Below, one piece after another: positions 1-11,140 of a stretch of 64,000 nt of DNA. The DNA is taken from positions 210,743,359 through 210,807,358 of the forward strand of contig NC_053390.1 of the NCBI RefSeq assembly GCF_905171765.1, written 5' to 3'. The notes beneath the pieces were generated by a model. That model ran no database searches and was not told the DNA's origin. It saw only the letters and a program-made list of their open reading frames with translations. Every line of letters starts with the position of its first letter. Positions within the stretch are counted from its first letter, which is position 1. Origin of the DNA: Bufo bufo (Eukaryota; Chordata; Amphibia; Anura; Bufonidae). A program made the position numbers and the translations under genes.

Positions 1-125
1 ACCCCCACTAATGTACCCGCTGAGCCAACTAAACTAACATTACTACATGTAGTAGAAAACATTCATACTAAATATTGCAGATGGCAAAGAGTGCAAGAGT
101 TTTCTGCATACTGCTATAAAAGGAA
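1..125. other. unassigned left edge
   Basis: No coding signature, repeat end or structured element is recognisable in this AT-rich edge. Confidence 0.3.
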
Positions 126-640
126 TTTAACCCCCTAACCCTAGGCAATTTTCATTTTTGTGTTTTATTTTTTGCGCATTTTTTTTTTTTATGGCACCAT
201 ATCTTGGATTGAAATGTTAAAAAAATATTGTGGGATAAAACTGAAACAAAAGTGCAATTCTGCAGTTTTTTGGGTCTTGTTTTTGCAGCATTCACTGTGT
301 TCTATGAATTACATGACAACCTTATTTTGAAGGTCAGTGCGATTATGGCAAAACCAAACTTATATCGCAGTGTAAGCCATGTTATACTACTTTTATCGCC
401 ATATTCTGAACCCCATAACTTTTTTTTTTATATGATCATCTATAGAGCTGTATGATGGCTTCTCCTTTGCAGGGTTAACATTTTGTGGTACATACAACTT
501 TTTATTCAATATTTTAGGGAGGGCTGCAGGTCTCATAGCTATCAGACATTTGTGGCATATCCTAGTGATATGCCACCAATGTTTGAGATGACAACCCCTT
601 TAATTCCTGCTGCAGGCATGTCTTAACAGGCAGTTTGCTA
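126..640. repeat. decayed TTAA-type repeat remnants
   Basis: The block starts TTAACCCCCTAACCCTAGG and runs into T-rich sequence resembling the terminal part of the large TTAA elements at 4.66-7.14 and 11.15-15.3 kb. A second decayed copy of the same type, in the same orientation, lies around 57.4-57.68 kb. The end of this block (about 555-602) reads like the right terminus of another TTAA MITE (ACAACCCCTTTAA). No coding function is inferred. Confidence 0.4.
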
Positions 641-940
641 TAGCAGCTCAGAGCTTTCACTAGGCCTCAGGCTGCCATAGAAACCAATCGGAATCCCACA
701 ATTATACTGTAAGGGGTCTGCTCGGAGGAAAAAAACGAGTCTCTTCCCTATGCTTTCCCGTTCAGAAGCCTTGTTCACCACATGGACCATGGCATCTGAG
801 GGATTAAATGACCCGAATTCACATACCAGCCATTGCGTCAGAGTGTCACCTGTGTTACATAGCAGGCACCTGCCACATACATCATTCTGCTCTCTATAGT
901 GGCAGCTGCAGGTAGCCAGAAGGTTGTTTAAAATTTATGA
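641..940. other. unassigned sequence before LINE
   Basis: About 300 bases of single-copy-looking or highly decayed sequence. No open frame or terminal repeat is recognised. Confidence 0.3.
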
Positions 941-2380
941 CCATCAATACTTCTGCCTACCGTTCTCTACTACCTCCAGGCACTGCCTATACCAATTCCT
1001 AAAGCCCATTTCAAAAACTACAAGGTATATTTTCAAAATTTCTCTGGGGAAGTAAGAGATCTAGACTTCCTTTAAAAATACACAACCTTACATCACAAGA
1101 ACGGCGGGCTAGGTACACCAGAACGATATACCTACCACAAAGTGGTAATTTGTCTTAGATGTTTAGTATTTAGGTCGATTAGACCTAATTGCTGAAGAGG
1201 ACATGTCAAACCTCCAATTACACTCCTTAATCTTCACTGTATACACATTAGACATGTGGAGAGACTCTAACTGGACATCTCATTTATTACCAAACTACCT
1301 CACTCTGATGCACGTCCGAGATGTCCTCAGCCACTCCTCTACCCATTTCTGGGAAACCTTATCTGAACGTGCAAAAACGATTTCCACCCCTGTGTTATCC
1401 TTGTGTCCAGATAATGACACCCCTATCTACGGTGACTTGAAAAAGCACCCTATGTTAACTAACCTCTCCACTTTTTATATAGCCCACTTTATTCAATTTA
1501 TGAAATCCCACCTGAAAAATTTCTCTGGTTCAAATGAACAGTCTTTCTTTGAAAAACTAGCTCTCCAAACCAAGGAATCAAAAGGAAAGATCTCCAAATT
1601 ATACAGCCTTATAATGACCCCATCACGCCCGGACAAGTACCCCTTTATCTCACAATGAGAATCTGAACTGAATATCGAATTCTCACTAAAAGAACTACAT
1701 AGCGCTCTAATAGTCCCCCACAAGGTGTCCAGATGTGTCAAACTGCAGGAAAACAGTTATAAAGTATTAACCCAATGGTATTATACGCCACAGCGCCTTA
1801 ATCGTATGTTTCCTGAATGTAGTCCAGTCTGTTGGAGATGTTGCTCCGAAATAGGAACGCAAAGTCATATATGGTGGAAATGCTCTAAAATAACATCCTA
1901 CTGGCAAAAAGTTAGCAAAATCATATCTGATGTTTGCGGGATCAACATACCACTCTCACCGAAAGTGCGTCTATTTGGGGTGTTTGGAAGTCTCAGATGC
2001 CCTATAGATACACAAACCCTAAGTAGAATTTTACTAGTTTCATTCAGACTACTCATAGCAGTGTGCTGGAAAAAACAACAGATCCACCACCAATTCAACA
2101 CTGGATCCAAAAGCGTGATCAACTGTATCGTCTAGAACAAATTGCTCACTGGGACTCCCGAACGCCCCATCGCTTTGAGGATATTTGGAAGCCCTGGAAA
2201 ACTTTTAGAGAATTTTCAGACTAAAATGCTACAGGTTATACTTTAGGGAACCTAAAAGCCTATGTAACAGTTTTGACGGCGTCGACCTATTACGCCTCTT
2301 TATATTAAAGGTAGCTATATCAATATATACGCTTTCATGTTACTTCTTTATAGGTACCAGCAAGAAACAAAGAAACCCCC
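940..2380 (+). mobile_element. L1/Tx1-type LINE, 5'-truncated 3' end
   Basis: The segment encodes broken remains of the C-terminal third of a LINE ORF2 on the plus strand, followed by a short 3' UTR ending in C-rich runs near 2380. Reading begins with a peptide of the type LPTVLYYLQALPIPIPK, usual just after the reverse transcriptase in L1/Tx1 elements. The 5' portion (endonuclease and RT core) is absent, as expected for 5' truncation during target-primed reverse transcription. No clear target duplication is visible. Confidence 0.8.
945..2224 (+). pseudogene. LINE ORF2 C-terminal domain, frameshifted
   Basis: The best pieces are 1203-1658, then 1725-2135, then a different frame to the stop at 2222-2224. 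A zinc-knuckle-like CWRCCSEIGTQSHIWWKC (about 1831-1884) matches the C/C/H/C block followed by a W-rich region that is characteristic of L1/Tx1 ORF2 C-termini. The last residues, RFEDIWKPWKTF, match the family's W..W C-terminal end. At least two frameshifts and one stop make it non-functional. The protein would have been the RT/endonuclease of the LINE; only the nucleic-acid-binding tail is left. Confidence 0.8.
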
Positions 2381-2639
2381 CCCCCCCCCCACCCTGTTAT
2401 ACATAGGTCTTCCTAACCCCCCCCCCCCCTCCCTTCCCCCAGCTCGTTCTTTCTGGACCCATCTTCCACTTCTCGGAAGTAATTTCTCGTTTGGACATAG
2501 TACATTTTATATAAACATCACTGATTGTCATTCTTCCTATGTTCTGTAACATTATCAATTGTGGTCCTATGTTGAGAATATGGCATGTTAAGTTTATCAT
2601 CGTAGCCCATATTTTGGGCAAAATGCTTGTACACCTTTT

Positions 2640-2840
2640 CCTTTGTTAAAAAAAAAAATAACACGGATGAAGTCCATGTGCATTCCGTATTTTGCGGAAC
2701 GGAACAGCTGGCCTCTAATAGAACAGTACTATCCTTGTCCGTAATGCGGACAATAGGACATGTTCTATTCTTTTGCGTAACGGAAATACAGAAACAAAAT
2801 GCACATGGAGTACCTCCGCAAAAGGCGTGTATTAGGGGGT
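2640..2840. mobile_element. Harbinger-like MITE fragment (ATTCCGTATTTTGCGGAACG type)
   Basis: Internal sequence of the family whose complete copies occur at 27.5-27.95 and 61.74-62.23 kb (CTAATAGAACAGTACTATCC, GTAATGCGGACAATA). Both terminal inverted repeats are missing, so this is a truncated copy. Confidence 0.65.
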
Positions 2841-3380
2841 GAAGAATGTCTAAATATGCCTAGCATCATAAAACTACCAAAAGTAAAATTGGCTGTATAT
2901 AAAACACATTTTTATTGATTATAATAGTAGACCGGATATGAACTACCTCATGAATGATATTTTTTAGTTCTTACTTTCGGACCTTATATGAATCATAACA
3001 GTGCAGTAATAAACTGGTCTCCTTCCTGGTACAGAAAATGTGACTGCTCAGCGCCCCGTCAGCCAGTGAGCAGTCACATTTCTGTGTCCATAGGGACCAG
3101 GGAATAGAGACCAGTGAGGGCTTGGTGATGAGGAGAGTACGACTTATTAAAAAAAAAAAAAAATTGTCACCAGCAAAATCCTTTAGGATTGTGGTCACAT
3201 TTTTTGATTGAATAGAATTTGTTTGTCTTATAAACCTGCAGCAAAGGAGATAACTATACAACGATAAATACTACGTCAATTTATGGAGATTAAATCTGAT
3301 TAACTGCCTGAATAAAATTTTGCTAAAATAAACTCTTTATTAGATACTAAAGCTGGGCATCAAGGGCATGAGGGCACAAT
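2841..3380. other. unassigned, one hairpin
   Basis: No gene is seen. A short inverted repeat (AATGTGACTGCTCA against TGAGCAGTCACATT, 3038-3080) could form a hairpin and suggests a decayed foldback element. Otherwise nothing is recognised. Confidence 0.3.
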
Positions 3381-3384
3381 TTAA

Positions 3385-3873
3385 AGGGAACCCGTCACCT
3401 CTAAAAAACATCCCAAGCCGGCAGCAGTACCTTAGAGTAGCCAGCAGCATGTTTGTAACAATAATTTTCTTCCTGCAGGCAGATGAAGCAAAAGCTGTAA
3501 AAACGCTCTTTAATTCCCTGCCGGCGCGCTTCTCTAGTCAGGCCTGAAGTCACGGAGGCAGCGGCCTCCTTGCTTCAAGTCACGGTAACCACGCCCCCTT
3601 CCCTGCCCCTTCGCTGTGACTGACAGCGCTTATGAACGACAGTTCGGCTGGCTTTGCCGAATTGCCGGTTGTCAGTCACAGCGAAGGGGCAGGGAAGGGG
3701 GCGTGGTTACCGTGACTTGAAGCAAGGAGGCCGCTGCCTTCATGATTTCAAGCCCGACTAGAGAAGCGCGCCGGCAGGGGATTAAAGAACGTTTTTTACA
3801 GCTTTTGCTGCTGCTGGCTACTCTCAGGTACTGCTGTCGGCTTGGGATGTTTGTTGGAGGTGACAGGTTCCCT
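3385..3873. mobile_element. TTAA-duplicating foldback MITE
   Basis: The ends are AGGGAACCCGTCACC and GGTGACAGGTTCCCT, flanked on both sides by TTAA (3381-3384 and 3874-3877). The interior is one long hairpin: the arms around 3555-3640 and 3665-3740 are near-perfect complements. TTAA duplication points to a Kolobok or piggyBac-type transposase acting in trans. No coding capacity. Confidence 0.8.
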
Positions 3874-3924
3874 TTAAACATATATCTTGCGCTATCACAT
3901 TGCCTATGTCCCAATAACAGAGTA

Positions 3925-4106
3925 TGGAGCCGATGCAGGCTGGACGGGCCGATACGCGTCCTCAATATGTATCTGTATTGATGAAATAAAGAGACATTTT
4001 AAAGACGCAGAGCGTCCACTGGGATTTTTTGCTACATTTCCATTGGAGCGATTCCTTTCCTGTGCCGACGAACTGGAAGTCAGGTGCTGACCATTTTTGC
4101 AATTTA
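3925..4106 (+). mobile_element. short PLE tail insertion with 14-bp target duplication
   Basis: The segment is flanked by exact direct repeats CCAATAACAGAGTA (3911-3924 and 4107-4120), a target-site duplication typical of retrotransposition. It opens with a decayed hammerhead-like motif and contains TGAAATAAAG, as in the tails of PLEs. It is only 182 bp and has no coding part, so it is either a severely 5'-truncated PLE or a small non-autonomous derivative. Confidence 0.55.
3926..3964 (+). ncRNA. decayed hammerhead-like ribozyme motif
   Basis: The order GGAG - CCGATGC - GGC/GCC stem - GATA - CGCGTC - CTC resembles a minimal type I hammerhead: stem I GGAG/CTC, a CUGAUGA-like core with substitutions, stem II GGC...GCC, a GAAA-like box with one change, and a GTC cleavage triplet. 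Core substitutions should abolish cleavage, so it is a relic. Confidence 0.4.
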
Positions 4107-4120
4107 CCAATAACAGAGTA

Positions 4121-4520
4121 CGACACCGTGCTGTATTTTTATGCAACACTCCATTCATATGGTCAAACTCATATGTAGACTCAAAGCCCTGCACTGTGCC
4201 CCCCTATGTAGTGGGATGGGTTTTTGTATCGCAGAGCTGTGTCCTATGTGGCGGCTATTTACTACGCTGCCTATATATGATCAGTCAGTGCCTGCATTTG
4301 CTTTACTTTGTAAAGCTAAAAGCTTCTCGCAGTACACCCAGGTACCCGGATCAAAATAGCACTGCCCAGTCGGCTACATGAACCCTCTGCTATAATAATA
4401 TCTATATTTGTACTGCTAGCTTATGTAAAGCTTCAGCCTTTCATCGGAGCAATAGCTTACAGACAAAAACACATGAAATATAGTAGCTGCACGTAACTGA
4501 TAGCATGCAGCTCTGTAGTG
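4121..4520. other. unassigned
   Basis: About 400 bases with no recognised gene, terminal repeat or tandem structure. Confidence 0.3.
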
Positions 4521-4658
4521 GCCGTAGTCAGGCTCGGACTGGCCCACAGGGGTACAGGGGAATCCCCCGGTGGGCCCCTGAGCAAGGTGGGCCCCTTGTC
4601 TCCCACCACCTGCACATAACACAGTAGACTTACTGCACTACATAAATATATTGACTCA

Positions 4659-7141
4659 GCCCTATTTCACCTTAAGGACTTGGCAATTTTTTGCAAATCT
4701 GACCAGTGTCACTTTAAGTGCTGATCACTTTAAAACGCTTTGACTTATCCAGGCCATTCTGAGATCGTTTTTTCGTCACATATTGTACTTCATGACACTG
4801 GTAAAATGAAGTAAAAAAATAAATTAATTTTTATTTATAAAAAAAATACCAAATTTACCAAAAATTTGTAAAAAATTGCAAATTTCCAAGTTTCAATTTC
4901 TCTACTTCTATAATACATAGTAATACCTCCAAAAATAGTTATTACTTTACATTCCCCATATGTCTACTTCATGTTTGGATCATTTTGGGAATGATATTTT
5001 ATTTTTTGGGGATGTTACGAGGCTTAGAAGTTTAGAAGCAAATCTTGAAATTTTTCTGAAATTTTCAAAAAAAACAATTTCTAGGGACCAGTTCAGGTCT
5101 AAAGTCACTTTGCGAGGCTTACATAATAGAAACCACCCAAAAATGACCCCATTCTATAAACTACACCCCTCAAGGTATTTAAAACTGATTTTACAAATGT
5201 CGTTAACCCTTTAGGTGTTCCACAAGAATTAATGGAAAATAGAGATACAATTTCAAAACTTCACATTTTTGGCAGATTTTCCATTTTAATAATTTTTTTT
5301 CCAGTTACAAAGCAAGGGTTAACAGCCAAACCAAACTCAATATTTATGGCCCTGATTCTGTAGTTTACAGAAACACCCCATATGTGGTCGTAAACCGCTG
5401 TACGGGCACACGGTAGGGCGCAGAAGGAAAGGAATGCCATAAGGTTTTTGGAAGGCAGATTTTGCTGGACTGTTTTTTTTTTACACCATGTCCCATTTGA
5501 AGCCCCCCTGATGCACCCCTAGAGTAGAAACTCCAAAAAAGTGACCCCATTTTATAAACCACGGGATAGGGCGGCAGTATTGTTGGTACTAGTTTAGGGT
5601 ACATATGATTTTTGGTTGCTCTATATTACACCTTTTGTGAGGCAAGGTAACAAGAAATAGCTGTTTTGGCACCGTTTTTATTTTTTGTTATTTACAACAT
5701 TCATCTGACAGGTTAGATCATGTGATATTTATATAGACCAGGTTGTCACGGATGCGGCGATACCTAATATGTATACTTTATTTATTTATGTAAGTTTACA
5801 CAATTTATTTATTTTTTGTTTCAAAAAAGAAATCAAATCATGTTTTAGTGTTTCCATAGTCTGAGAGCCATAATTTTTTCAGTTTTTGGGCGATTACCTT
5901 GGGTAGGGTATGATTTTTGTGGGATGAGATGACGGTTTTATTGGCACTATTTTGGGGTGCGTGTGACTTTTTGATCGCTTGCTATTACACTTTTTGTGAT
6001 GTAAGGGGACAAAAAAATTGTTTATTTAGCACAGTTTTTATTTTAATTTTTTTTTACGGTGTTCATCTGAGGGGTTAGGTCATGTGATATTTTTATAGAG
6101 CAGGTCGATAAGGACGCGGCGATACCTAATATGTATACTTTTTTATTTATGTAAGTTTTACACAATAACAGCTTTTTTAAAACAAAAAAAAAATAATGAT
6201 GTTTTAGTGTCTCCATATTCTGAGCCATAGTTTTTTTATATTTTTGGGCGATTGTCTCAGGTAGGGGCTCATTTTTTGCGGGATGAGGTGACAGTTAGAT
6301 TGGTACTATTTTGGTGGGCAAACGCCTTTTTGATCGCTTGCTGTTGTACTTTTTGTGATACCTAATATGTATACTCCCCCCCCCCCCTATTTTTTACTTT
6401 ATTTGGGGAAAATTAAGTTTTTGTTTATTTTTACTTAAAACTTTTAATTTTTTGGGGGAAAACTTTATTTTTTACTTTATTTTTTGTCCCACTTTGGGAC
6501 TTGAACTTTTGGCGGTCTAATCCTTTACAATGCATTCCAATACTTCTGTATTGGAATGCATTGGCTATATGAGTAATACTGTGTGTATTAGGCCTCATGC
6601 ACACGACCGTTGTTGGGTTCCGTGTCCGTTGTTCCGTTTTCCGTGATTTTCTGCGGACCCATTGACTTTGGGTCCGTTGAAAACTCGGAAAATGCACCGT
6701 TTGTCATCCGCGTCCGTGATCAGTGTTTCCAGTCCGTAAAAAAAAATATGACCTGTCCTATTTTTTTTCACGGACAACGGTTCGCGGACCCATTCAAGTC
6801 AATGGGTCCGTGAAAAAACACGGAGGCACAAGATTGTCATCCGCGTCCGTGATCCGTGTCCGTTTTTTTCCTATCATTTTCAAGGCAAACTTTTTTTTTA
6901 ACACTTTTCATGTCTGGTGATCCTCCAAAAATCAAGGAAGACACATGGGGGAAAAAAAAAAAAAAGGACACGGAACAACGGAACCCCGTTTTTGCGGACC
7001 GTGAAAAAATACTGTTGTGTGCATGAGGCCTTACTCATACAGCTTCCGGCCTGTGAGATCCAGGGGGCTGTTCCTATTAACCCCCGCCGCAATTTAGTTT
7101 TAAAGTTATGACGTACCGGTACGTCATGGGTCCTTAAGGGG
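4659..7141 (-). mobile_element. large TTAA-type element, copy 1
   Basis: It has the same family sequence as the 11145-15300 copy, in the opposite orientation. Its right end, GGTCCTTAAGGGG-like, abuts TTAA at 7142-7145. The left end lacks the outermost repeat and no TTAA is present there, so it is slightly truncated. The interior carries the T-rich modules TACCTAATATGTATAC (twice) and a GGGGTCA module seen in tandem in copy 2. Short frames inside (for example minus 5365-5604) recur in copy 2 only because the DNA repeat is shared. No transposase is visible. Confidence 0.7.
6591..7030. mobile_element. Harbinger-like MITE (GGCCTCATGCACAC), nested
   Basis: Perfect-looking terminal inverted repeats (GGCCTCATGCACACGACCGT and its complement) are flanked by TTA on both sides (6588-6590, 7031-7033). 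A 3-bp TTA/TAA duplication is the PIF/Harbinger signature. The interior is rich in CCGTGATCCGTGTCCGTTTT blocks that pair across the element. It lies inside the TTAA-type element. Confidence 0.8.
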
Positions 7142-7285
7142 TTAAATGTACATCACCTCAACCAGCCTATGTTTATATAAAAAATGTGTTAGATTTATTA
7201 TATTTTAGTGTATCTGTACGGTGGGCCCCCCAAATAAAATTTTACTGGTGGGCCCTTGGTACCCCAGTCCGACACTGGCCGTAGT

Positions 7286-7800
7286 GCGGCCGCTTATTGC
7301 TGCTTCCTAAATAGATTTTTGCCACGCCCCCCGGGATGTGCTACAGGGCGGGAACAAATCACAGCAAGGGAGTGTCTGCTATGCCACTCCCCTTCCCGCC
7401 TCCAATACATCGGAGGAATCCAGGGGGAAAATAAATGAAAGAAGTGATGTAAGTAGCGGTTTTGTAACATAAGGGGCAATTTCCTTTCTGCATATGGCAT
7501 GATAGCCCCCATGGTGGTAGTATAAAGAAGAACCACCTATGTTGCCATAGATGACTATATAAGCACATTAGTAACATACAGTGCAGGGAGAAGTGGAGCC
7601 ATAATTTATGATCATAGATTGCTTATCTATGTTGCCCGTACATGCATTAATATGTTCAAACATGTATATGAATGCATGGATACATCATGGATGAAGCAAG
7701 ATATGTAGGTGATTTTTGACCATCATAAATAATCATCCCCATTACTGCTCCACAATACAGCAGCCATAACCTTAAATCGAGGTCTGGTGTAAGAAATATA
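7286..7800. other. unassigned
   Basis: No gene, tandem repeat or element terminus is recognised over roughly 500 bases. Confidence 0.3.
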
Positions 7801-8655
7801 ATCATTGAGCCCCAGTGGTTTAACTGTTTTTAGTCTAAATAGCCACTGGGTCTCTTTGTGCAACTATAGATTATTTACATCACCCCCCCTTATAGGTTTC
7901 AAGGGATGGAACATTATACAGTTATTGATACCAGGGTGGTGCGTCAGTATATGCTGCGAAATTGGAGTATCCGCCTGCTTATCGACATCAAGGAGATGTT
8001 CCCCTATTCGCCTCCTGAACTCCCTTCTTTGTTTTACCTACATACTGCTTGTTACAAACACAGGTGGCAACATAAACCTGTACCACCCCTACTGTCTTGC
8101 AGTTATGATCTGATGTCATAGCTCCTTCGGGTAGTTGAGCTTGTCACTTTGTTGCCTTTCTGAATTGCTTTGCAAGCAACACACCCTCCACATTTAAAGG
8201 TGCCATTTGCTCTTTTAGCTAGCCAGGTTTCATTCGTAGGGTTGGTAAACTTATCCCTGAGGTTGCTTCCTCGCCGATATGTGATGGACGGATAGCCACC
8301 AACTAGATGCCCAATCAGACTTGAGAATCCCCCAATCCACATTTTGGTATCCTCGCTGTCCCTGGTCTTGGGGTGCAATAAGCTCTCTATCACATGCAGC
8401 GGCATGTTGATACGCCTTTCTTAGGGTTGATTGTGGATATCCTCTGTGTGTGAATCTCCTTTGGAGGTCACTGGGTGCCATCCTAAAATCACCCCACTCA
8501 AACAGTTGCGCCGGACCCTAAGGTATTGACCTTTGGGGATCCCTTGTACGCCTCCAGGTTACACAACAGTTCTCCACTACCTTGTAGGTGGTTTGTGCCC
8601 ATGGGTGAACTTATCTGCCCCCTCGGTGGGTTCAGACATTATAGCACTGGGTCTG
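7800..8655 (-). pseudogene. PLE relic: end of RT, linker and GIY-YIG region
   Basis: On the minus strand the pieces appear in the usual PLE order. A GIPKGQYLRVRRNC-like peptide sits near 8510-8550, a TYRRGSNLRDK peptide at about 8250-8290, the zinc-binding CGGCVAC at 8175-8195, and a frameshifted YVGKTK nuclease motif near 8030-8060. The matching peptides in the intact-like PLE at 41.3-47.1 kb are RGIPCGQYLRLRRNC, FRRGRNLKD, CFRCSGCVAC and YVGKTRRELRRRLGEH. The RT core is missing and several frames are used, so it is dead. Confidence 0.75.
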
Positions 8656-8659
8656 TGTT

Positions 8660-8844
8660 TCAGCTAGGCCTGTGCAGACTGTATGTTCTCAGCTTTTTAA
8701 AAGGCCAGCATGCACACATCTCTTGTGCTCCCAGACCTTGGCAGTCATCCCCTAGGTATTTAAAGCATCATCCCACAGGGGCAGATGCCTGAGCAATAGT
8801 GTTTGTAGCTTGTAGCTTTGTTTCCCTGTGAGGGTGTGCCATAT
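8660..8844. other. unassigned
   Basis: A short stretch between the PLE relic and the mariner terminus. Nothing is recognised. Confidence 0.3.
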
Positions 8845-9030
8845 ACACTTCTCACAAAAAGTTAGGGATATTTGGCTGGTAGGTGAAATTTCAGGATGAA
8901 CCTAACCTGCACTCTAACCTTTACAGGTGAACTTAACGTGTCCTTCTCTAAACTTCTGAATGCACATGTCCAACTGTTCAATGTTTAAGTACTTTTTGCA
9001 CAACTTGCTGTTCTCCAACAAGGAGCTTAA

Positions 9031-9516
9031 AGGGGTTGACCGGGTTCAGAGCTGAACCCGGAAATACCCATAATTTCACCCAGGCAGCCCCCTGATGTTA
9101 GGATTGGAGCATTTCATGCTCCGAGGCTCTCTTTTGCCCTGCTCTGGATCGCACAGGGCAAGCGATCTTTTATTTACAATAACACACTGCCGGGCGGTGT
9201 TCTGTGACGTTGCCGGCTCTGATGGGCGGGCTTTAGCACTGCCCTAGCCGTTTTACAGGCTAGGGCAGCACTAAAGCCCACCCATCAGTGCCAGTGATGT
9301 CACCGGGCTCACTGCTGGGTGGAAGCCTCCGCCTGGCAGCCCCATGGAGAGCCCGATTCATCACCGGAACTCCAGAAAATGCCTTTGCCCTGCACGATTT
9401 AGCGCAGGACAAAGGAGAGCATCGGAACATGAACTTCTTTGATGCTCAAGTCAGGGGGGCTACCTGGGTGAAAATGGGCATATGTCCGGGTTCAGCTCTG
9501 AACCCTGACAACCCCT
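9031..9516. mobile_element. TTAA-type foldback MITE inside mariner
   Basis: The ends AGGGGTTGACCGGG and CAACCCCT are flanked by TTAA (9027-9030 and 9517-9520). The interior forms a long hairpin (GGGCGGGCTTTAGCACTGCC against GGCAGCACTAAAGCCCACCC-like arms, near 9220-9290). Non-coding. Confidence 0.75.
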
Positions 9517-9627
9517 TTAACGGCAAAACTAACAACAGATGTTAGATCCATGAATCGCCCAATACATTTCCTGGTTCAATTAGAACTGGTATTTAAATAG
9601 TCCTCCTCATCATGCTGTTCACATTTT

Positions 9628-9893
9628 GACATCATGAGACCAAGACAACGCCTAATAATTGATTAACAGTACCTCGGCATTGCAAAGCTTCAAGCAGGAT
9701 GTTCTCAGATTGAAGTGGCCACTGAGCTTAGAGTGTCATCAGCAGGCTGCAACAGAGATACAGAGAGACTGGAAGAGTCACAGAAAGGCATAGAAGTGGA
9801 CGTCCTTTGACCACATCCCACACTGATGACTGCTTCATTGTGAACAATGCCCTGCGGAACCAGATGATGAATGCAACACAACTCCAGGCACAT
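9628..9893 (+). pseudogene. mariner transposase N-terminal (HTH) remnant
   Basis: Reading from the ATG around 9634 gives MRPRQRLIID and then a helix-turn-helix-like stretch (GIAKLQAGCSQIEVATELRVS) with in-frame stops. This is the DNA-binding end of the transposase whose catalytic part lies at 15.45-16.03 kb, after 5.4 kb of inserted DNA. Non-functional. Confidence 0.65.
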
Positions 9894-9897
9894 TTAG

Positions 9898-11140
9898 AAG
9901 GGTTCTCCGGGAATAAAGAAATTGAAAATACTTAAATATTACTTCATTATAAATATATTACCAAATACCTTTCATTAGTTAGAAAGGCTCGTTTTGTCTG
10001 GGGAGCAATCATTAGAAAAAATAAAATGGCCGCCATCCTACTAGTCCACACAAAACCTGTCCTAATTACACAGGAAGACAAGTTAAAGTGTAACTCATTT
10101 TCTATTTTATTTACTAGTTAGAGCTAGGCATGTATACCTGAGTTAGTATGTCAAGGATTGTCAAAAGATCTGTAATTGCCTTATAATAACAGCTTTCATT
10201 AATGTCCTCTGTTCCTTTCCACTGCTCCCTTAAAAGACTGTTGCTATGGCTTGTCTGTCTCCAGCTAAGAAGAGAGGAAGACGCAGGGGCGGTCCTTCAC
10301 ACTGAATGCCTGCATTAGGCTTCAGAGTGAGGAGGTGTGTCTCTCAGTAATCCAATCTGATTGGCTGGCAGGGAGCTGCTGGCTACAGCAAGTGTGTATG
10401 GGTAGTGAGGGAAAGCAGTTTTGTCCTCAGAACTGGCAGAGGAGCCATCATGAGAAGGTCCTCCTATTGTAAATGTTTAAACAGCTGTAACTAAGGAAAA
10501 AAACTCAAGGAAAACTGTGGTATGTGAAGAAACTAAAGATTGCTTTATGCATAATGCTGCTGCAGTAACATATGCTAAAATTGATTTTGATGAAAACATG
10601 ACAGTTACACTTTAAAGAGCTGCGACATCTTCCTCTCTTACTTGTCAGGGATTATGATCCTGAATACAGTTTAAGATGATCTTCAGATGAATCTCTGTAG
10701 GAATGGAGTTCATTATGAGACATGAAGTACAGAGAGGATAGTGGGGGCGTAGATAATGAGCAGCAGCACTTGTATGCAGTCTCCATTACCACAGTCTGTC
10801 CTGTCCATCCTCTCTACTTCAGGTGTCCTCATGAACTCCATTCCTACAGAGATTCAGCTGAAGACCTTATCAGCTGTATTCAGAATCATAATTCCTGATA
10901 AGCAGAGCAGAGAGGAGGATGAGGCAGCTCTTTACATCAGTGTTGTGAAGTGAATTTCTCCTCCTGTATGATTAGGACAGGTTTTGTGTGTGCCAATAGG
11001 ACGGCGGCCATTTAGTTTCTCCTAATGATTGCTCCCTAGACAAAATTAACCATTATAGCTAATGAAATGTATTTCGGAATATATTTATACTAAAATAATA
11101 TTTGAGTATTTTCATTTTCTTAGTTCCCAGAGAACCCCTT
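9898..11140. mobile_element. 1.24-kb TTAA-type element with ~190-bp inverted ends
   Basis: The left end AAGGGTTCTCCGGGAATAAAG and right end CTTAGTTCCCAGAGAACCCCTT are inverted copies, and the similarity continues for about 190 bp inward (ATGGCCGCCAT blocks, TGATTGCTCCC). Left flank is TTAG (9894-9897), a one-base change from TTAA; right flank is TTAA (11141-11144). An inner inverted pair (10655-10745 against 10800-10880) makes a second hairpin. Short frames such as 10756-10953 are hairpin sequence, not genes. Confidence 0.7.

Larger units (their letters stand above)
4529..7277. mobile_element. hAT-type element, host of nested insertions
   Basis: The termini CAGGCTCGGACTGG and CCAGTCCGACACTG are inverted repeats, and the flanks carry the exact 8-bp direct repeat GCCGTAGT (4521-4528 and 7278-7285), the hallmark of hAT transposition. 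The element's own sequence is only about 4529-4658 and 7146-7277. The rest is a later TTAA-type insertion. No transposase is left, so it is non-autonomous. Confidence 0.8.
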
